Below are positions 10,937 to 28,400 of a stretch of DNA of 64,000 bases, piece by piece. Each line of letters begins with the position of its first letter. The first letter of the stretch is position 1. The stretch spans positions 55,528,597 through 55,592,596 of the forward strand of contig CM065303.1 of assembly GCA_032871835.1 (NCBI GenBank). The letters run 5' to 3'. A program made the translations under genes and the position numbers. The notes below the pieces were generated by a model. That model was not told where the DNA came from. It saw nothing but the letters and a program-made list of their open reading frames with translations, and made no database searches. Source of the stretch: Dipteronia dyeriana (lineage: Eukaryota > Streptophyta > Magnoliopsida > Sapindales > Sapindaceae).

Positions 10937-11421
10937 GTAAGTCTCCCATATGCGTGTTATTGCCTTCCTTGCATGTTTGAATCCTGCAATTCGTAACATT
11001 TTGTCATGTTCTTTGTCTGTCAAAGATCGTGAACAAACAAATTTGTCATTTCTCATGTTCTTTTAGTAATTAAACTATTTGTGGTAGTTGTAATTTTAAC
11101 AATTTTGCTAAAATATTTGTCTTGCAACATTTAATTACATTTACAAAGGAGTTAGTGGTCGAGAACTTTGAACTTCACTAGCCTTTTTGTCTTGTATTTT
11201 CTATTGGATGGACAGCCCAAGATTAGTTGTAACAATTCCATCTTAAATTGAATTGTTCATTCAATTGCTTTCAAATTGAAATCCACGTCTCTTCTCTGTG
11301 TTTAAATTTCCCATTGATCAATTACCTTATTTATATAATACAAAGTAGGCAGGCATATCTATATATGTCTTACAATTATATGAGTTGGGTTGATGAATGT
11401 TGTGCAAACATGTCTTCATAG

Positions 11422-16505
<5,084 letters not shown>

Positions 16506-16800
16506 CATTGATGGGGATTTATATTCTGCAATAGTGGCTGTACCATTACATTATTACTTTTGTTAAGACTGTAAAAAGTTTGAATTAAGGATGGTTAATT
16601 TGTTATGTTATGCTTGTTGAGACAGGTCTGTTTGGGATTGTGCTCGTTTTAGTCACTGTCGAATGGCGATATAAAGCCACTGCCCTTTACCACTTGAATA
16701 AGACACAAACCACTGCCCGATATAAGATGATTTAGTAATTCACAATTCCCGTATACAGCAATTGAATTTGAGCGCCTATGGTACCAACTCAAACGCAAGG
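16506..16800 (+). other. MAP2 3' UTR region (approximate)
   Basis: AT-rich sequence after the TGA. No canonical AATAAA was found close to the stop. Near variants such as GAATAAG at about 16698 could serve, since plant poly(A) signals are loose. The end is not determined. Confidence 0.35.
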
Positions 16801-17091
16801 AATCAAATTAGGAATCAATCAATCTATTCAGGTCGATGGATGTGATAAGCTCAAAAAGCTAGTACATGGTGCTTTGTTGAGCCATCTCAAGCTGGTATAA
16901 TACATTAATATAGCCCTTTCAGTTGAAATCTAGTACTACTTGTTTTGGACATGTCCATCACTCTTATTTTCAGCAAAAAAGTCATTTGCTGATATTTATA
17001 GGTTTGGTCCAAGAGCCTTTTACTACAAATGGGGGAATTGTGTAAATTGAGTGGGTGTTAGAGAATGATGGACTTGGGAGGAGATTTTAGG

Positions 17092-17742
17092 TGACGTTTT
17101 GTTATCGTGGTGGAATGGTAATAGGAATAAGAATCATAATGGAAAAGAATGAAAAATTGATTTCTTTGTTTGGTTGAGACTTTAAAATTAATATCTAAAT
17201 CAATATTATTTTGCTTGGTTAACAACTGAATGAAATTGAATTAACTGTATTTTGGTCAAAATATCCCTAATTATAAAACATTTATAATAACATGATATAT
17301 TATAGATAATAATAGTAATAAAATATGAAAGTATATATAATATTATAATAATATAATATATATTATAAACAATATATATTATATATTTGTATATATTAAT
17401 ACTATTATATATTATATAATAAATATTATTATTATATTTTTTTATATAATATAAGTAATATATATAATAATAAAATATAAAAATATAAATTATATAATAT
17501 ATAATATATAAATTATATAAATTATATAATACATTTAATGTATATATTATATGTAATATAATAATATATGTAATAATATAATAGAGTTGGGGCATAAAGA
17601 GTTACTTTTGGAAAAGAAAATGTGTTAATGGAATGGAATGGAATGGACATTCCATTGGTTTTTGGATGGAATCTTCCATTGCATTTTTAACAAACCAAAC
17701 TAATGGAATGACTTTCATTCCATTCCATTCCATCCAACCAAA
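17092..17742. mobile_element. Probable MITE with AT-rich core
   Basis: The left part (TTTTGTTATCGTGGTGGAAT) and the reverse complement of the right part (TTTGGTTGGATGGAATGGAA) form an imperfect inverted repeat. The core at about 17270-17590 is almost pure TA/TAA repeats, and the long Tyr/Ile ORF on the - strand over it is an artefact of composition. Exact ends and a target duplication could not be fixed. Confidence 0.45.
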
Positions 17743-17764
17743 CATGAATAATAGAAGCATTGAC

Positions 17765-17873
17765 CATCAGACAAAATGAGGTTGACCTAGTGGTTTATCA
17801 TACATCTACACTATGAGATCTTGGTTTGAGTATGTCCCCTATCCCTCAAATCCCGAATTATTGTAGTGTTGAG
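17765..17873 (+). mobile_element. SINE head, truncated
   Basis: TTGACCTAGTGGTTTATC resembles an RNA polymerase III A box (TGGCCTAGTGG type), and GGTTTGAGTAT some 40 bp downstream resembles a B box (GGTTCGANTCC). Both occur in plant tRNA-derived SINEs. The hAT MITE starting at 17874 interrupts the tail. Confidence 0.45.
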
Positions 17874-18241
17874 TAGACATATCGCCAGTTCCGGGTTTCG
17901 GTTCTGGTTCCGACGGTTCGGTTCTTTATATATATAATCTTATTTAATAAAAAAAATTAGCCATGTGAAATTGTAAAAGTATTTTATTGGGTCACCCGAA
18001 AATGAAATAAAATAAATAAAAGACAAATTAAACGGCTCAACCAATTTTTTTTAAATAATAATAATACTATTGGAACTGCCGGTTCAAACCGGATCCGGAA
18101 CCATTGGGTACGGTACGGTTCAAACCGGATGGTTCCTCAAAAATTGGAACCGGAATTGGAACTACCTTGGTACTAGTTCCGGTTCGGTTCCGGTTTTTCT
18201 GGTTTGGTTTGCCGGTTCTAACCGAACTGACACCTTGTCTA
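17874..18241. mobile_element. hAT-like MITE (368 bp)
   Basis: The left end TAGACATATCGCCAGTTCCG and the reverse-complemented right end TAGACAAGGTGTCAGTTCGG form an imperfect inverted repeat. The flanks GTGTTGAG (17866-17873) and GGGCTGAG (18242-18249) match at 6 of 8 bases. The interior is rich in GGTTCCGGTT blocks on both strands, like the element at 160-1376. Confidence 0.65.
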
Positions 18242-18544
18242 GGGCTGAGTGCATGAAATTTGTACAGTTTTGAAAAAATTGTACTGTCCAATTTGTTTAT
18301 TCATATAGAAATTTGATATATGAAACTATTTGCAAGATCTGATTATAAACAGATAGAAAATAGTCAGCTAACTGCACAGTTTTGATGTGCAATGTTATCA
18401 TCACTTCTGTTCCGTTTTAATTTTAATAGATCCCCAGCTCAATCTTTAGGAATCTCTGTTTTCTTCAAAATCGAGAAAATACAAGGGTGTCACTCTGTAT
18501 TCTATTACATTAATGAGTTCATTTTTATTGCACATCACCTTTTA

Positions 18545-18741
18545 GTAGAGATGGTTGTGTAACTCCCTTCCACACCTAGTGGTCAGGAGTTCGAGTCCTA
18601 CCAAACGCATTTTAAAAGTAGTCCTCTCTCCGATATGAGAGTTGTAGTCCATATGTAACCTCTTCTTGATATTATTCCGTATCATTCTTGTAAAGTTTAA
18701 TTAATCTGGTCAGGTCTCAACATTAGTTGTATTAAAAAAAA
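18545..18741 (+). mobile_element. tRNA-derived SINE
   Basis: A pol III B-box-like motif, GGAGTTCGAGTCCTACC, lies at about 18585. A TTGTATT-A11 tail ends at 18741. The length of about 200 bp fits plant SINEs. The A box is less clear (GGTTGTGTAACTCC), and no target duplication was confirmed. Confidence 0.55.
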
Positions 18742-19282
18742 AAATATTCATATTTGTTAGTTCAAATCATTGCTCTCTTCATGGACCTCGAAGACAATGA
18801 GATGCCATAGATGATATTAACCAAATGATCTTGCCAGTCTATCATGATTTTGGATAGGGTCATACTAATCCTTTATAGATATGTCGGTAGGTATTAGATG
18901 AATTGCCTGAAAATAAATTCCGGAATTATTGGTATGAGGAGAAGAGTGATGTACAAGTGTACAACAATGCGCCAATATTTATTGAAGCAAGGATGTGGAA
19001 AGGAGACCTGTAAGCATTGTTCATTATAAAAAGGCATAATTGCACAAACAACCCTTTATTTAGACAAAATTGCACTCTTAGACAATATTTCCATTTACAG
19101 TATAAACATCCCCTATAAAATGTTAACCCAACATTAACCAAAAACGAAGAAAATACCTTTCACGAAATTATAATTTCTCACACGAGCTTTACCATATTAG
19201 ATAAACTGATCTCTCTAGTTTCAATAATAGTCTGTCAACCCCCCTGAAACCCTCTGACCTTTATTTTAAAAAATTTAATAGC

Positions 19283-19350
19283 CATCATCAGAGATTGAAC
19301 CTTCAGAAGTTAGAAGCCCATATCCTAACCAACTGAGCTACTCAAACTCG
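19283..19350 (-). mobile_element. tRNA-like / SINE head inside the MULE-type MITE
   Basis: On the - strand the stretch reads GAGTAGCTCAGTTGGTTAGG (A-box-like), then a CTTCTAA anticodon-loop-like heptamer, then GGTTCAATCTC (B-box-like). It resembles a degenerate tRNA-Arg(UCU) or a SINE head derived from a tRNA. Acceptor-stem pairing is not evident, so a working tRNA is unlikely. Confidence 0.5.
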
Positions 19351-19460
19351 ATGTTAGGGATTTATTGATTTAAAAGTATATAAGTATATAAGTATATATA
19401 TATATAAATTAAATAATTTATTTAAGATAATTTAAATCTATATAAATTATTTAAAATGAA

Positions 19461-19462
<2 letters not shown>

Positions 19463-19512
<50 letters not shown>
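19463..19512. repeat. (TA)n microsatellite
   Basis: About 25 uninterrupted TA units inside the MULE-type MITE. A second, shorter run lies at about 19719-19740 in the duplicated half of the core. Confidence 0.95.
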
Positions 19513-19518
<6 letters not shown>

Positions 19519-20163
19519 ATTTAAAATAAACTCACAATTAATAATAATATAAAAAAATAGATTTATGAGAAAGAAAAATAAAATAATAAAAAATAAGAAA
19601 AATAATTATTTTAAATCTGTTAAAACTATGGAAAGAAACCGATTTAAATTATTTTTTGCAATTAAACTTTAAAAATAATTTAAATCTGTTTATAAAATTT
19701 AAAATAAACCCATCCATAATATATATATATATATATATATTTTAAATAAATTCAAATTTAATAATAATATATAAAAACATATTTATGAAAAAGAAAATAA
19801 GGAAACAAAAGAAACATAATTATTTTAAATCTGTTTAAATTATGAAAAGAAACAAAGATTTAAATTATTTTGTACAATTAAACCTTAAAATAATTATATA
19901 ACTACACACACTGGTTTCAAGGGTTGACCAACTATTATTGAAACTAGAGAAACCAGTTTATCTAATATGGTAAAACTTTGAGAGAAAATTATAATTTCAT
20001 ATAAGGGTATTTTTGTCATTCCCTTTTGGTTAATATTTGGTCAACATTTTATAGGGGATGTTTGTGCAATAAACAGAAAGGTTGCCCTAAAGTGTAATTT
20101 CGTCTAAATTTAGAGGTGTTTGTGCAGTTAAGCCTTGTGAAAATAAGACATGATACATGTGTT

Positions 20164-21081
20164 CAGGGGCAAAGCCAAGATTTTAGCTTTGGGGGGGCCG
20201 AGACAAAAACAAATACATAAGTTAAAGGGCAGGAAAAATATATTTATAAACTAAGTTATTAAAAAACCAAATGTAATATCGTTTAGATGTTGACGAAGAT
20301 GAACCAATGTTTCTTTTGTAAAATCCATCAATTGTAGATTACTTTCTCATAAAAAGATCAAAGAAATATGTAATGATATATATATATAAGGACGATCCTG
20401 ATATAAGAGGTAAGGATGTTCAACCACAATCTTATACATTTTGTATGGGTGTGAGTATTTATTAATATGGAGTTGTGGATCCATTGTGAATGTGTGGTTG
20501 TGGTTGAATATCTAGGGGGGGGGTTCATGATGAATCAAATCTTAAAAAAAATCATGATGAATCAAATATTAAAAAGAATATATTTGTATTTCCTACATTA
20601 AGTGCGAGTTTACTAATTACAAATTATAATGAGAGAAACGAAACTTATTTCTTTATGTATGCTTATTATGTTTACCAAAATCAGTTGAATCAGATTATGT
20701 GGGTTTCATATATAAATATGGAATTAAATTCCCATCTGATTATTAAATGCACCTTAAATAGAAAAAGAACTAGTATAATTGGTGATGCAAGACTTTTTCT
20801 CCGGTTATTATAGGGAAGAGGGAAAAATTCGATCCCATGAATTCACGATGTAGGTTTACAATTTTAATATTTTAATTAAAAATATTAAAAACATAAACCT
20901 TATATTGTCTAGATTTTTTTATAATTAATATTTATGTTTTTAATTAAAAAATAATATATATATACCGGATATATTATGTATCACATCCAAATAATCAAGA
21001 TTTAAAATTTATAAAAACAATTAAAATTATTTTGTTGTGGGGGCCATGGCCCCTGCCGGGCCCCATATTCCTCCACCCCTG
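20164..21081. mobile_element. hAT-like MITE (918 bp)
   Basis: The left end is CAGGGGCAAAGCCAAG. The right end, reverse complemented, is CAGGGGTGGAGGAATATGGG. The flanks CATGTGTT (20156-20163) and CATGTTTT (21082-21089) match at 7 of 8 bases. CAGGGG ends with an 8 bp duplication are the hAT signature. G-rich subterminal blocks (GGGGGGGCC and GGGCCCC) are present. No coding capacity. Confidence 0.8.
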
Positions 21082-21089
21082 CATGTTTT

Positions 21090-21739
21090 TTTATTTTTTT
21101 TTATTTTGATATAGAATTTTCTGTACTTTCAATAAGATAAGCAATCATAGAAAGGAAAGCCTTTGCTTTTAATAACTGAAAATCACAATGTCCTGCCGTA
21201 CTTGTTAGAATATATATATATTATATACACTTTCAATGGTCCGTTCGAATATATCAATTCTTTTTATTTAGACTATTGAATTTAAAAAATGTTTTAATAG
21301 ATTCATATAGTTAAGTTATAACATTTAAATATAATTATCCATATGCAATAAACTGATATATCTTATATCTGTTCGAACTGATAAATGTGTGTGTGAACTT
21401 TTCCTATTAGCACTCCCTTATTTTAAGACAATGAACACCTTTGATGAAATTGTATGCAATTAAATGTTTTTCGTTCACATTTTTGGTATACATCCTAAGA
21501 AAAAGGTAAAAATTTGGAAATTTCTTAGAATTGATAACTATTTTTTCTTATATTTCCTTAATTTTTAATGTTTATCTCCAAAAAAATCAGAAAAAAATAG
21601 TTCTTTTACCGGATTATTTTTCATTTTTTTTCCACAAATGTATTTAAATATAAAAAAAATCACATCAAGATTCAATATATTCTTTTAAATTTTAACAAAG
21701 ATGCTTAAAGTATGCATTGTAAAAAGTCCTCATTAGATT
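21090..21739. other. AT-rich DNA, nothing recognised
   Basis: Poly(A/T) runs and short TA tracts, with no ORF or repeat boundary. It may include the unrecognised start of the LTR that follows. Confidence 0.3.
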
Positions 21740-22768
21740 ATATATATATAAAAAGTTCCGAACGTTTCAGTTATTCATTCATAAGTTTTCGAGTGTCGAG
21801 TTGGAAGTTACGAAACTTTTCGTGTGTTTATCATGCATGGTTTCCGTTCTTGTGTATCAAGTCGATTTCATGTTTTTTGTAAAAGTTTTATACACGTCCA
21901 TGTCCGTGAGAGAGTTACAGTTCATAATCCGAAAACGGGTTCAAATTTAGAGTTCGAAAGCCGGAGAACAGTCGAAGAGCACGAGAGGTGCTTGAAAGGG
22001 ATCAAAGGATAAGATGGATGGTTAATTACCAAACCACACCCTCTCCCGTGGAGGCGCGTGGCCTCTACTGGGAGGACACCCGTTTGCCCCTGTGGAGGCC
22101 ACACACCTCCACAGGGAGCTAAGGTGGAGTGGTGGCTGGTGCCACCCGAGATCTCTCCCTTACCACGTTACTCTCCCTCCCCTTCTCACTTACATATCCT
22201 CTCACCCTTATTTTTCATTTTAAGAAGACAAGTGCAAAATTCTTCCAAGAAATTTCTCTCAACTTCAAATCACCATATCTCACTCATTTCTTATTCAATT
22301 TGAGTGATTCAAAAGGAAGATTTTTTGTCTTGAAGTCTTCTATCATCTCTAAAACACTTTGAAGTCTTTTGTTCAAGTATTTTGGTGGTTCTACACCGAT
22401 TTCTCGACTGCACTCAAGTAATCAAGGTATTTGTTTATCTTTTGAGTTTTGTTCTTTAAAATGCTCAACTACCTTAGGTATTCTTCTCATTTATATGTAT
22501 GTTGCTTGAACAAATGCTATTAAGAGGTAGAACTTTAATTATAAGTTAGATTTGTCTAATTAGAGACTTATATATGATCTAGGTTTTGTTAAATATATGA
22601 TTTCACATGTTTGAGAGTTGTATTGTGACTAGCTTATAATCTAGAGTTATTTGTGCTTTAATTGATTGTATTTGGATGATTGATAGCATTTACATGCGCT
22701 AGGACTCTTTGATTGAATATATTTAGGTTTAGCACAATTAATTTTATATTTAAAGCCTATTGAGTATT

Positions 22769-22811
22769 ATGTGTGTGTGTGTGGTGGTTGGGGGGGGGGG
22801 GGGGGGGGGGG
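22769..22811. repeat. (GT)n tract followed by a 22-base G run
   Basis: A short GT repeat followed by an uninterrupted G homopolymer at about 22790-22811, just left of the MITE junction. Such a run is also a common place for assembly or sequencing length errors. Confidence 0.85.
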
Positions 22812-22823
22812 TGGCACGGGTTA

Positions 22824-24138
22824 GGTTGGGTTTAATTAGGATTTCAAAAGACTTTTAATGACATTTATGTAATTATAAAGTTTGAGTAATCAATGTAAAC
22901 TTTTAAAGACTATATAAAATTCATGGGGTATTCAATACAAACTTTTATAGACTTTAAAAAAGCCTTTAAAAGTCATGTGGTATTCAATTATGAATTTTTA
23001 ACAATTTTTGAAAGTTAGCAGGTATTCAAAACCTCAATAACTTTTAATGACTTTAAAATATCAATGACTTTTAATTATAACAAATCTCATATTTTGTCTT
23101 TCATTCCTACCAAAAGCTTTGATAAAACTCTTTGAAAAACATCAACCACCAATCAGATGTTCTACTTTTAAATAAAAACACGCGTATTCTTAACAAATTT
23201 CACAAATAAAATAAAACGAATAAGTTTTAAAATGAATAAAAATTATAAAAAAACATACAAACATTATCAATCTTTAACAAAAAAAACTAAAAATAATATT
23301 AAACGACTCTCCATCAGCTATACATGCAATTAAAAACGAGAGATTTCATTTTTTTTTAACCTCTATTTTCAAAGCAACAAACAACATTAAAACAAATCAA
23401 ATGAACTTCATTTATGTTAGTTAAAAATAATAAAATACAAAAACCACTACTCAACCATGTCAATATGCCATAATCAAAGTCGTGTATGAGTGTGACTTTA
23501 TGTAATTATGACCAAGATCAAACTACCGCTTTTATGCATGGGTCTTGCTCAACAACTAGGTGCAATTTTTATGTTTATCTTTAGTAACTTGAATTAATTC
23601 TTGGTAGATTTTTTATACCTACTGTTATACTTTCGTATAGACATGTATGCTAATATTATTGTCGGGTTGCTACATATATTCTAAAAGAAAATTAATAATA
23701 TTTTGACTAATTATAAAAACAAATAAAAATTTGACTAATAATATATAAAAAAGGTGCATAATGCCTTTATGATGCAAAATGTGATAAAAATACAAATAAA
23801 ATTTTTAAAATCACATATATAGGTATGAATGCTTTTGTCAAGTTTAATTAATGATGCTTTTTTTTTATTCTTTTGAAAAAAATATTATTATTGACATTGG
23901 AAATATATATAATTTTACTAAAACAAAGTATATATTATATTTTAAAGTCAATAAAAGTTCATAAATATGTATGAAAGTTTTAAATCTATGAAAGTCTTTT
24001 GAATTGAAAGTCTATGAAAGTCTTTTAAAACTTTTTCATAGTATTGTAAAGTCCGTAAAAGTTCATGAAATCTGTAAGAGTCATCCACCTAAAAAAATCT
24101 TTAAAAGTCTTTTGAAATCCTAATTGAATACACCTCCC
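22824..24138. mobile_element. PIF/Harbinger-type MITE (1.3 kb) inside X1
   Basis: The left end is GGTTGGGTTTAATTAGGATT and the reverse complement of the right end is GGGAGGTGTATTCAATTAGG. The two ends share AATTAGGATTTCAAAAGACT. TTA lies on both sides (22821-22823 and 24139-24141). AAAGTC/GACTTT blocks fill both subterminal regions. No transposase frame. Confidence 0.65.
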
Positions 24139-25004
24139 TTAGTTGATTATTTTTATGAATATGTGCTCTAAATGATTGCTAGAGAATTTCAATGAACATA
24201 TCTTTTGATTCTAACATTTTTGGTTTTAGTTCTAAACTTGAATATGAGCTTAATGAATATGTTTAAATTTAAAGCTTTAGTTGCATGAATTAAATCTAGG
24301 ATTTTTGTTTGTCTTGGTGATTTGCATGCTCTAAGTTTTTGTTCATGTTTAAGATCTATGCAACTTTGATGCCTATGTCTAGTTCTTCAGGAAGTGTACT
24401 TAATCCATGCATTTCATATGTTACATGCATCATTTGTATGATATTAGTTTTAGTTGGATTATAAACTTGAAAAACATACATTGTGTGCTCATTGATCATT
24501 TCTAGTTTTCATAGAATATATTGATTACATAATCTATGTTGCATATGTTTGCGATGTCATACATTTGATCACATTGGGAAATCCTTGTAAAAGACATGAA
24601 GTCTTGGCTAGGATAAGGATGATCTGGATAGCCATGCAAGGAAGTCTTAGCTAGGATCGAGATGATCCAGATTGTTAAGCAAGAAGTCTTTGCTAGGATT
24701 GGGATGAACCAGATAGTCAAGCAAGGAAACTTTCTAGAGACATGAGATGTGCCTTAGATAGAAAGTCGGCAATGTCTCTTTCATTAGTAGGCTCGAGGGT
24801 TGGGTAGAAGTGATGCCCAATAGAGAGTGTATCATATTGATTGGTCACTTTTGAGGGTGTACTTTTATCATCTAATGGAAGATCGTTTGCCGATGGTTGT
24901 GGATTCAACCCGTGGATGTTTTCTCTTCGAAGGTTTTACCGCGTAAAAAATAACGTGTCAAATGTATCTATCCCTATCTTTTTTATATTTGTATATGTGT
25001 TTGG

Positions 25005-25497
25005 TTGTATCTTGTGAGAGGAGCACGAGGGAAGTTTGGAGTGGCAAATTGCCACCTTAGCCCTTCTCCTATGGAGGTGTGTGGCCTCCATAGGAAGAAG
25101 AGGGCTCGGCTCCCGTGGAGGCGACACACCTCTATACGATGCACATGTGACATGACGCATAGGGCTGGTCGTGGTCCCCCGTCTCTCCAAATCATCTCCT
25201 TCCCGATTTCTTTTAAATACTCTCTTCCTTTCATTTTTCAAATCGAAGAAGACTAATGTACAAAAATTTTCTTTGAATTTCTCACAACTTTAAATCTTCA
25301 TATCCCACTAATTTCACAATAAAGTTGAGTGATTCAAAAAGTGAGAAAATCGTCTTGAAGTCTTCTATATTCTCCAAGTGATTTGAAAGTAAAGCGTTCA
25401 AGTATTTTTAGTGTTTATCTTCAATTTCATGGTTGCACACACATTGACAAGTTATTTGATTATCTTTTGATTTCTATGCTTTTAAATGATCAAATAC
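25005..25497 (+). mobile_element. LTR family X, copy X2, left part
   Basis: It resembles X1 from about 21975 onward: GAGCACGAG, two GTGGAGGC-type blocks around 25070-25130 (X1 has them near 22050-22110), and TTGAGTGATTCAAAA. It stops at the solo LTR inserted at 25498 and resumes at 29138, where the text again follows X1 (22445 onward: AATTATAAG(C/T)TAGATTT). The right limit of the resumed part is near 29290. Confidence 0.6.
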
Positions 25498-28400
25498 AGA
25501 TCGTGCCAAAATTGTGCTATATTTTGTCTCTCATTCCTCATCCTTTGTCTTGTTTCTGAGCGTATTTTGGTGTCTTATAGGCTCTTTTATTGTGATTTCA
25601 AGCAACTGGAGTAATTCTGGTATTGGAGAAGGAAAGTGGAAATTTCCAGTGCGAAACCAACCAATGAAGCCAAGAAAGAAGAGTATTGTTCACTGGTAGG
25701 TGAGCGGGTCCCTACCCGCACACTACTTGAGCATTCCAAGCCTCATTCTTCACTACTCCACAGCAATGCAACAATCCATGAAATGAGGATTAGAAATTCT
25801 CCAAGAAAGTCAAACTGCCAGGATCGCTGGTACTGCGTGGGTCCCTACCCGTACAGTTACCAGCGAACCTAAAATGTTTCTCACTGAAGATTGTCAGTGT
25901 GGGAGTTACTGCGCGGGTGGTATCCATACCCGAGCATTACCCTTACATTGCGTACGTCGAGATTTGCCACATTAGCTTTTCAGACCCGCACATACACATA
26001 TACTAGCATTCAACCTCATTTTTGCCCATTTTAGATACAAGAATATTCTACCACAAGTCCAAATTATTTTCTCACCAAATCCTTTACCAAGTTCATTCCA
26101 TACACCCATTTTCATTCCATCTCCACAAAAAACTAATATCCATCACCAAGGAGCACGAAATCTACACTTAGGAGAGGAAGAGAAGCTTGAAGAAGTAAAG
26201 AGATCACAACACATCAATGGGTCTCTGATACTCAGCTTTTTTGTCGTTACCAAATTACGGTTCAAAAGATATTTATAAAGTTGTTTCTATGCAATATGCT
26301 ATAATGTTTGAAAACAAGTAAAGCGATAAGTGAGGGTATCGTCCACAGAGAGGTGGAATTCGTTCATCTATCTCTAGCTAAAGTGTTATTGAAAGCAATG
26401 TAAATAGAACATGGAAAGAGTGAGAATGATGAGTTCGATGTGTATGCATAAAGCGGGAGGTGTGTGGTGTGTGAATAAACTAAACTAAATTAAATTACTC
26501 TAAGGATAGAAATGTAACCTGGTGGTTGCCTTTCTAAATCTAAATCAATTACACTACAAATCAATTAAATTAGTCTACTCCTAATCGCAAGCACCATAGC
26601 TACGAAAATAAATTGGGCTTGGAGAGATACAAGATAATGGTTACAATAGGTACATAAGTTCACCAAACACACAAGCTAGTCATATTGATAATAAACATTC
26701 AAGCACCATTCAAAAAGACTCGAGTGCTAGTTCTCCTGATTAAGGATTCCGAAACCAAAACAATTATTGTTATGATTTTTTTGTTGATTAAGGAAAGCCG
26801 AAATCGATTCTCATCACTCAACCAGAGGCATGGAATGAGCAATTGTGTCTAGGTATAGACCCATTAAGCACATGAACAATACACCAAACTACTTAATATA
26901 GCATAAGCATGCATACGTCAAGTTACCTCTATTCAAGAGTTAACAATAAAGATCCATTCATGATTAATCAATCGAAACACATATGTGCTTTTTCACTTAA
27001 ATCAATTCATACCTATCGATTCCCTCTCGTCACCAACATGTAAACAAGAGTGAGACACTAAGCTATACTACATCATTTGTTTAAATCAAAAGTCTTACTT
27101 ATGCAAAACATATTAATTCCTACTCATTCACCAACATACATGTCAAGAAAAGAGAGATATAGCATTAGCTCAAAGAATAGAATCAAGATCCAAGTTGAAT
27201 CTAAGTAAAGACCATATATAACAAGTCAAATGTTGGTTTACAAATATTCTCTATTGGGATTACACATCAAAGAAATAGAAAATAAAACAAAAAGAAGAGT
27301 TTATAGATAACCAAGATCTCTATTTCGTTTGCTCTCCTTTCTCTAAGAAATCAACTTCAAAGATGGATGAAGGAAGTGTAGAGGTGGTGGTGGTAAGACA
27401 TCCATGGAGGAGAATCATTCACGGAGTCTTTAAAGCTCCCCTCTCTCTTCTGTGATGTTGAAGAATGAGGGATGGTGTTGGTGTCGATCCAAGATTAGAT
27501 ATCAGAAGATATTTTTATTTAATGACCAACAAAGTGGTGTATTTTTATAGAGTTTGAATGTTAGGGCACCAATTCGGTGTGGAAAGCCAAGTTTATTCAA
27601 GTGGAGAAAGTTTTCACCGATAAAAATCTGTGAGTTGAAACTCGCAGATCCATATAGCAGTTTGATTATGCTAGTCATAACTCGCAGATCTATTTAGCAG
27701 AAGGTTTTGGAAAACATTTGAGACTGAAATCTGCGAGTTTAATCTCGTAGTACATCTGCTAGGTCTAACTCACAGTTCCCACTAGCAGTAGACTCTGGAA
27801 TACTTTTATGAGTGGCTTTTGTGACTTTAATCTCTCAATTCTAACTCACAATGTTGGAACTCGCAGTGCCATCTAATTATTCTGCTTTGTGCATCCGTTG
27901 CTGAAATTTGCGTAACTTCTTCTAGAAAATCCATAATCATGATCCATAAAGTTTTCTAAAAACTAGACTCACGGGGATTTTTGAAAACATGTGGTTTGAC
28001 ACCAATTCAATCCTCGGAGGGAGATATGGCTTTTACAAGTCAGACATTCTTTACAAGCCATCTCAATTCAGTTCTTTTTCCTCTTCTTTGCCTTCAAAGC
28101 TTCACTTTAAGCTCAATCACCTAACTTTAGGGAAATGAACCCACACAAGGCTCAAACACATATTATATACAGAAAAACTATCGATACTGAGAATAAAAGC
28201 TAAGATTAAGGAGCCTGAAATAGGTACATAAATGTACCTATCAGTCTTCTCTCATCTCATGTCCTTTTGACTTTCTTTTGTCCATTCACTATGAGTAGCT
28301 AAATCCCCTTTATGGGAGTTAATGTAATTTTGCTATAAATTTTAGGCTTTCCACAATTATCTAATATTTGGTATATTGGTTTCATTCACTGGTTTTAATG

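Larger units (their letters stand above)
19031..20136. mobile_element. Mutator-like MITE with roughly 230 bp inverted repeats
   Basis: The left arm (about 19031-19260) begins AAGGCATAATTGCACAAAC. The reverse complement of the right arm (about 19905-20136) begins AAGGCTTAACTGCACAAAC. The arms stay alignable through ACATCCCCTATAAAATGTT and on to the GATAAACTG region. Such long inverted repeats are typical of non-autonomous MULEs. The core contains (TA)n tracts and an internal duplication of about 200 bp. A clean 9 bp target duplication was not found. No transposase is encoded. Confidence 0.7.
21740..24985 (+). mobile_element. Fragment of LTR family X, copy X1
   Basis: It aligns in order with the complete solo LTR X3 (45410-47583). 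Shared features are the CCATGTCC(G/A)TGAG block, the AAAACGGGTT/CAAACGGATT block, repeated AAGTCTTGGCTAGGAT phrases, and the end with TCAACCCGTGGATGTTT and CGCGTAAA. Its start is lost or too diverged to place. A MITE (22824-24138) interrupts it. The short ORFs inside are not genes. Confidence 0.6.

Noticed and set aside
17206..17595. 129-codon Tyr/Ile-rich ORF on the - strand
   Set aside because: It is produced by TA/TAA repeats in the core of a MITE. The composition explains it fully.
19283..19350. Functional tRNA-Arg(UCU) gene
   Set aside because: A- and B-box-like motifs are present but acceptor-stem pairing is not visible and the stretch is embedded in a MITE, so a SINE head or tRNA relic is more likely.
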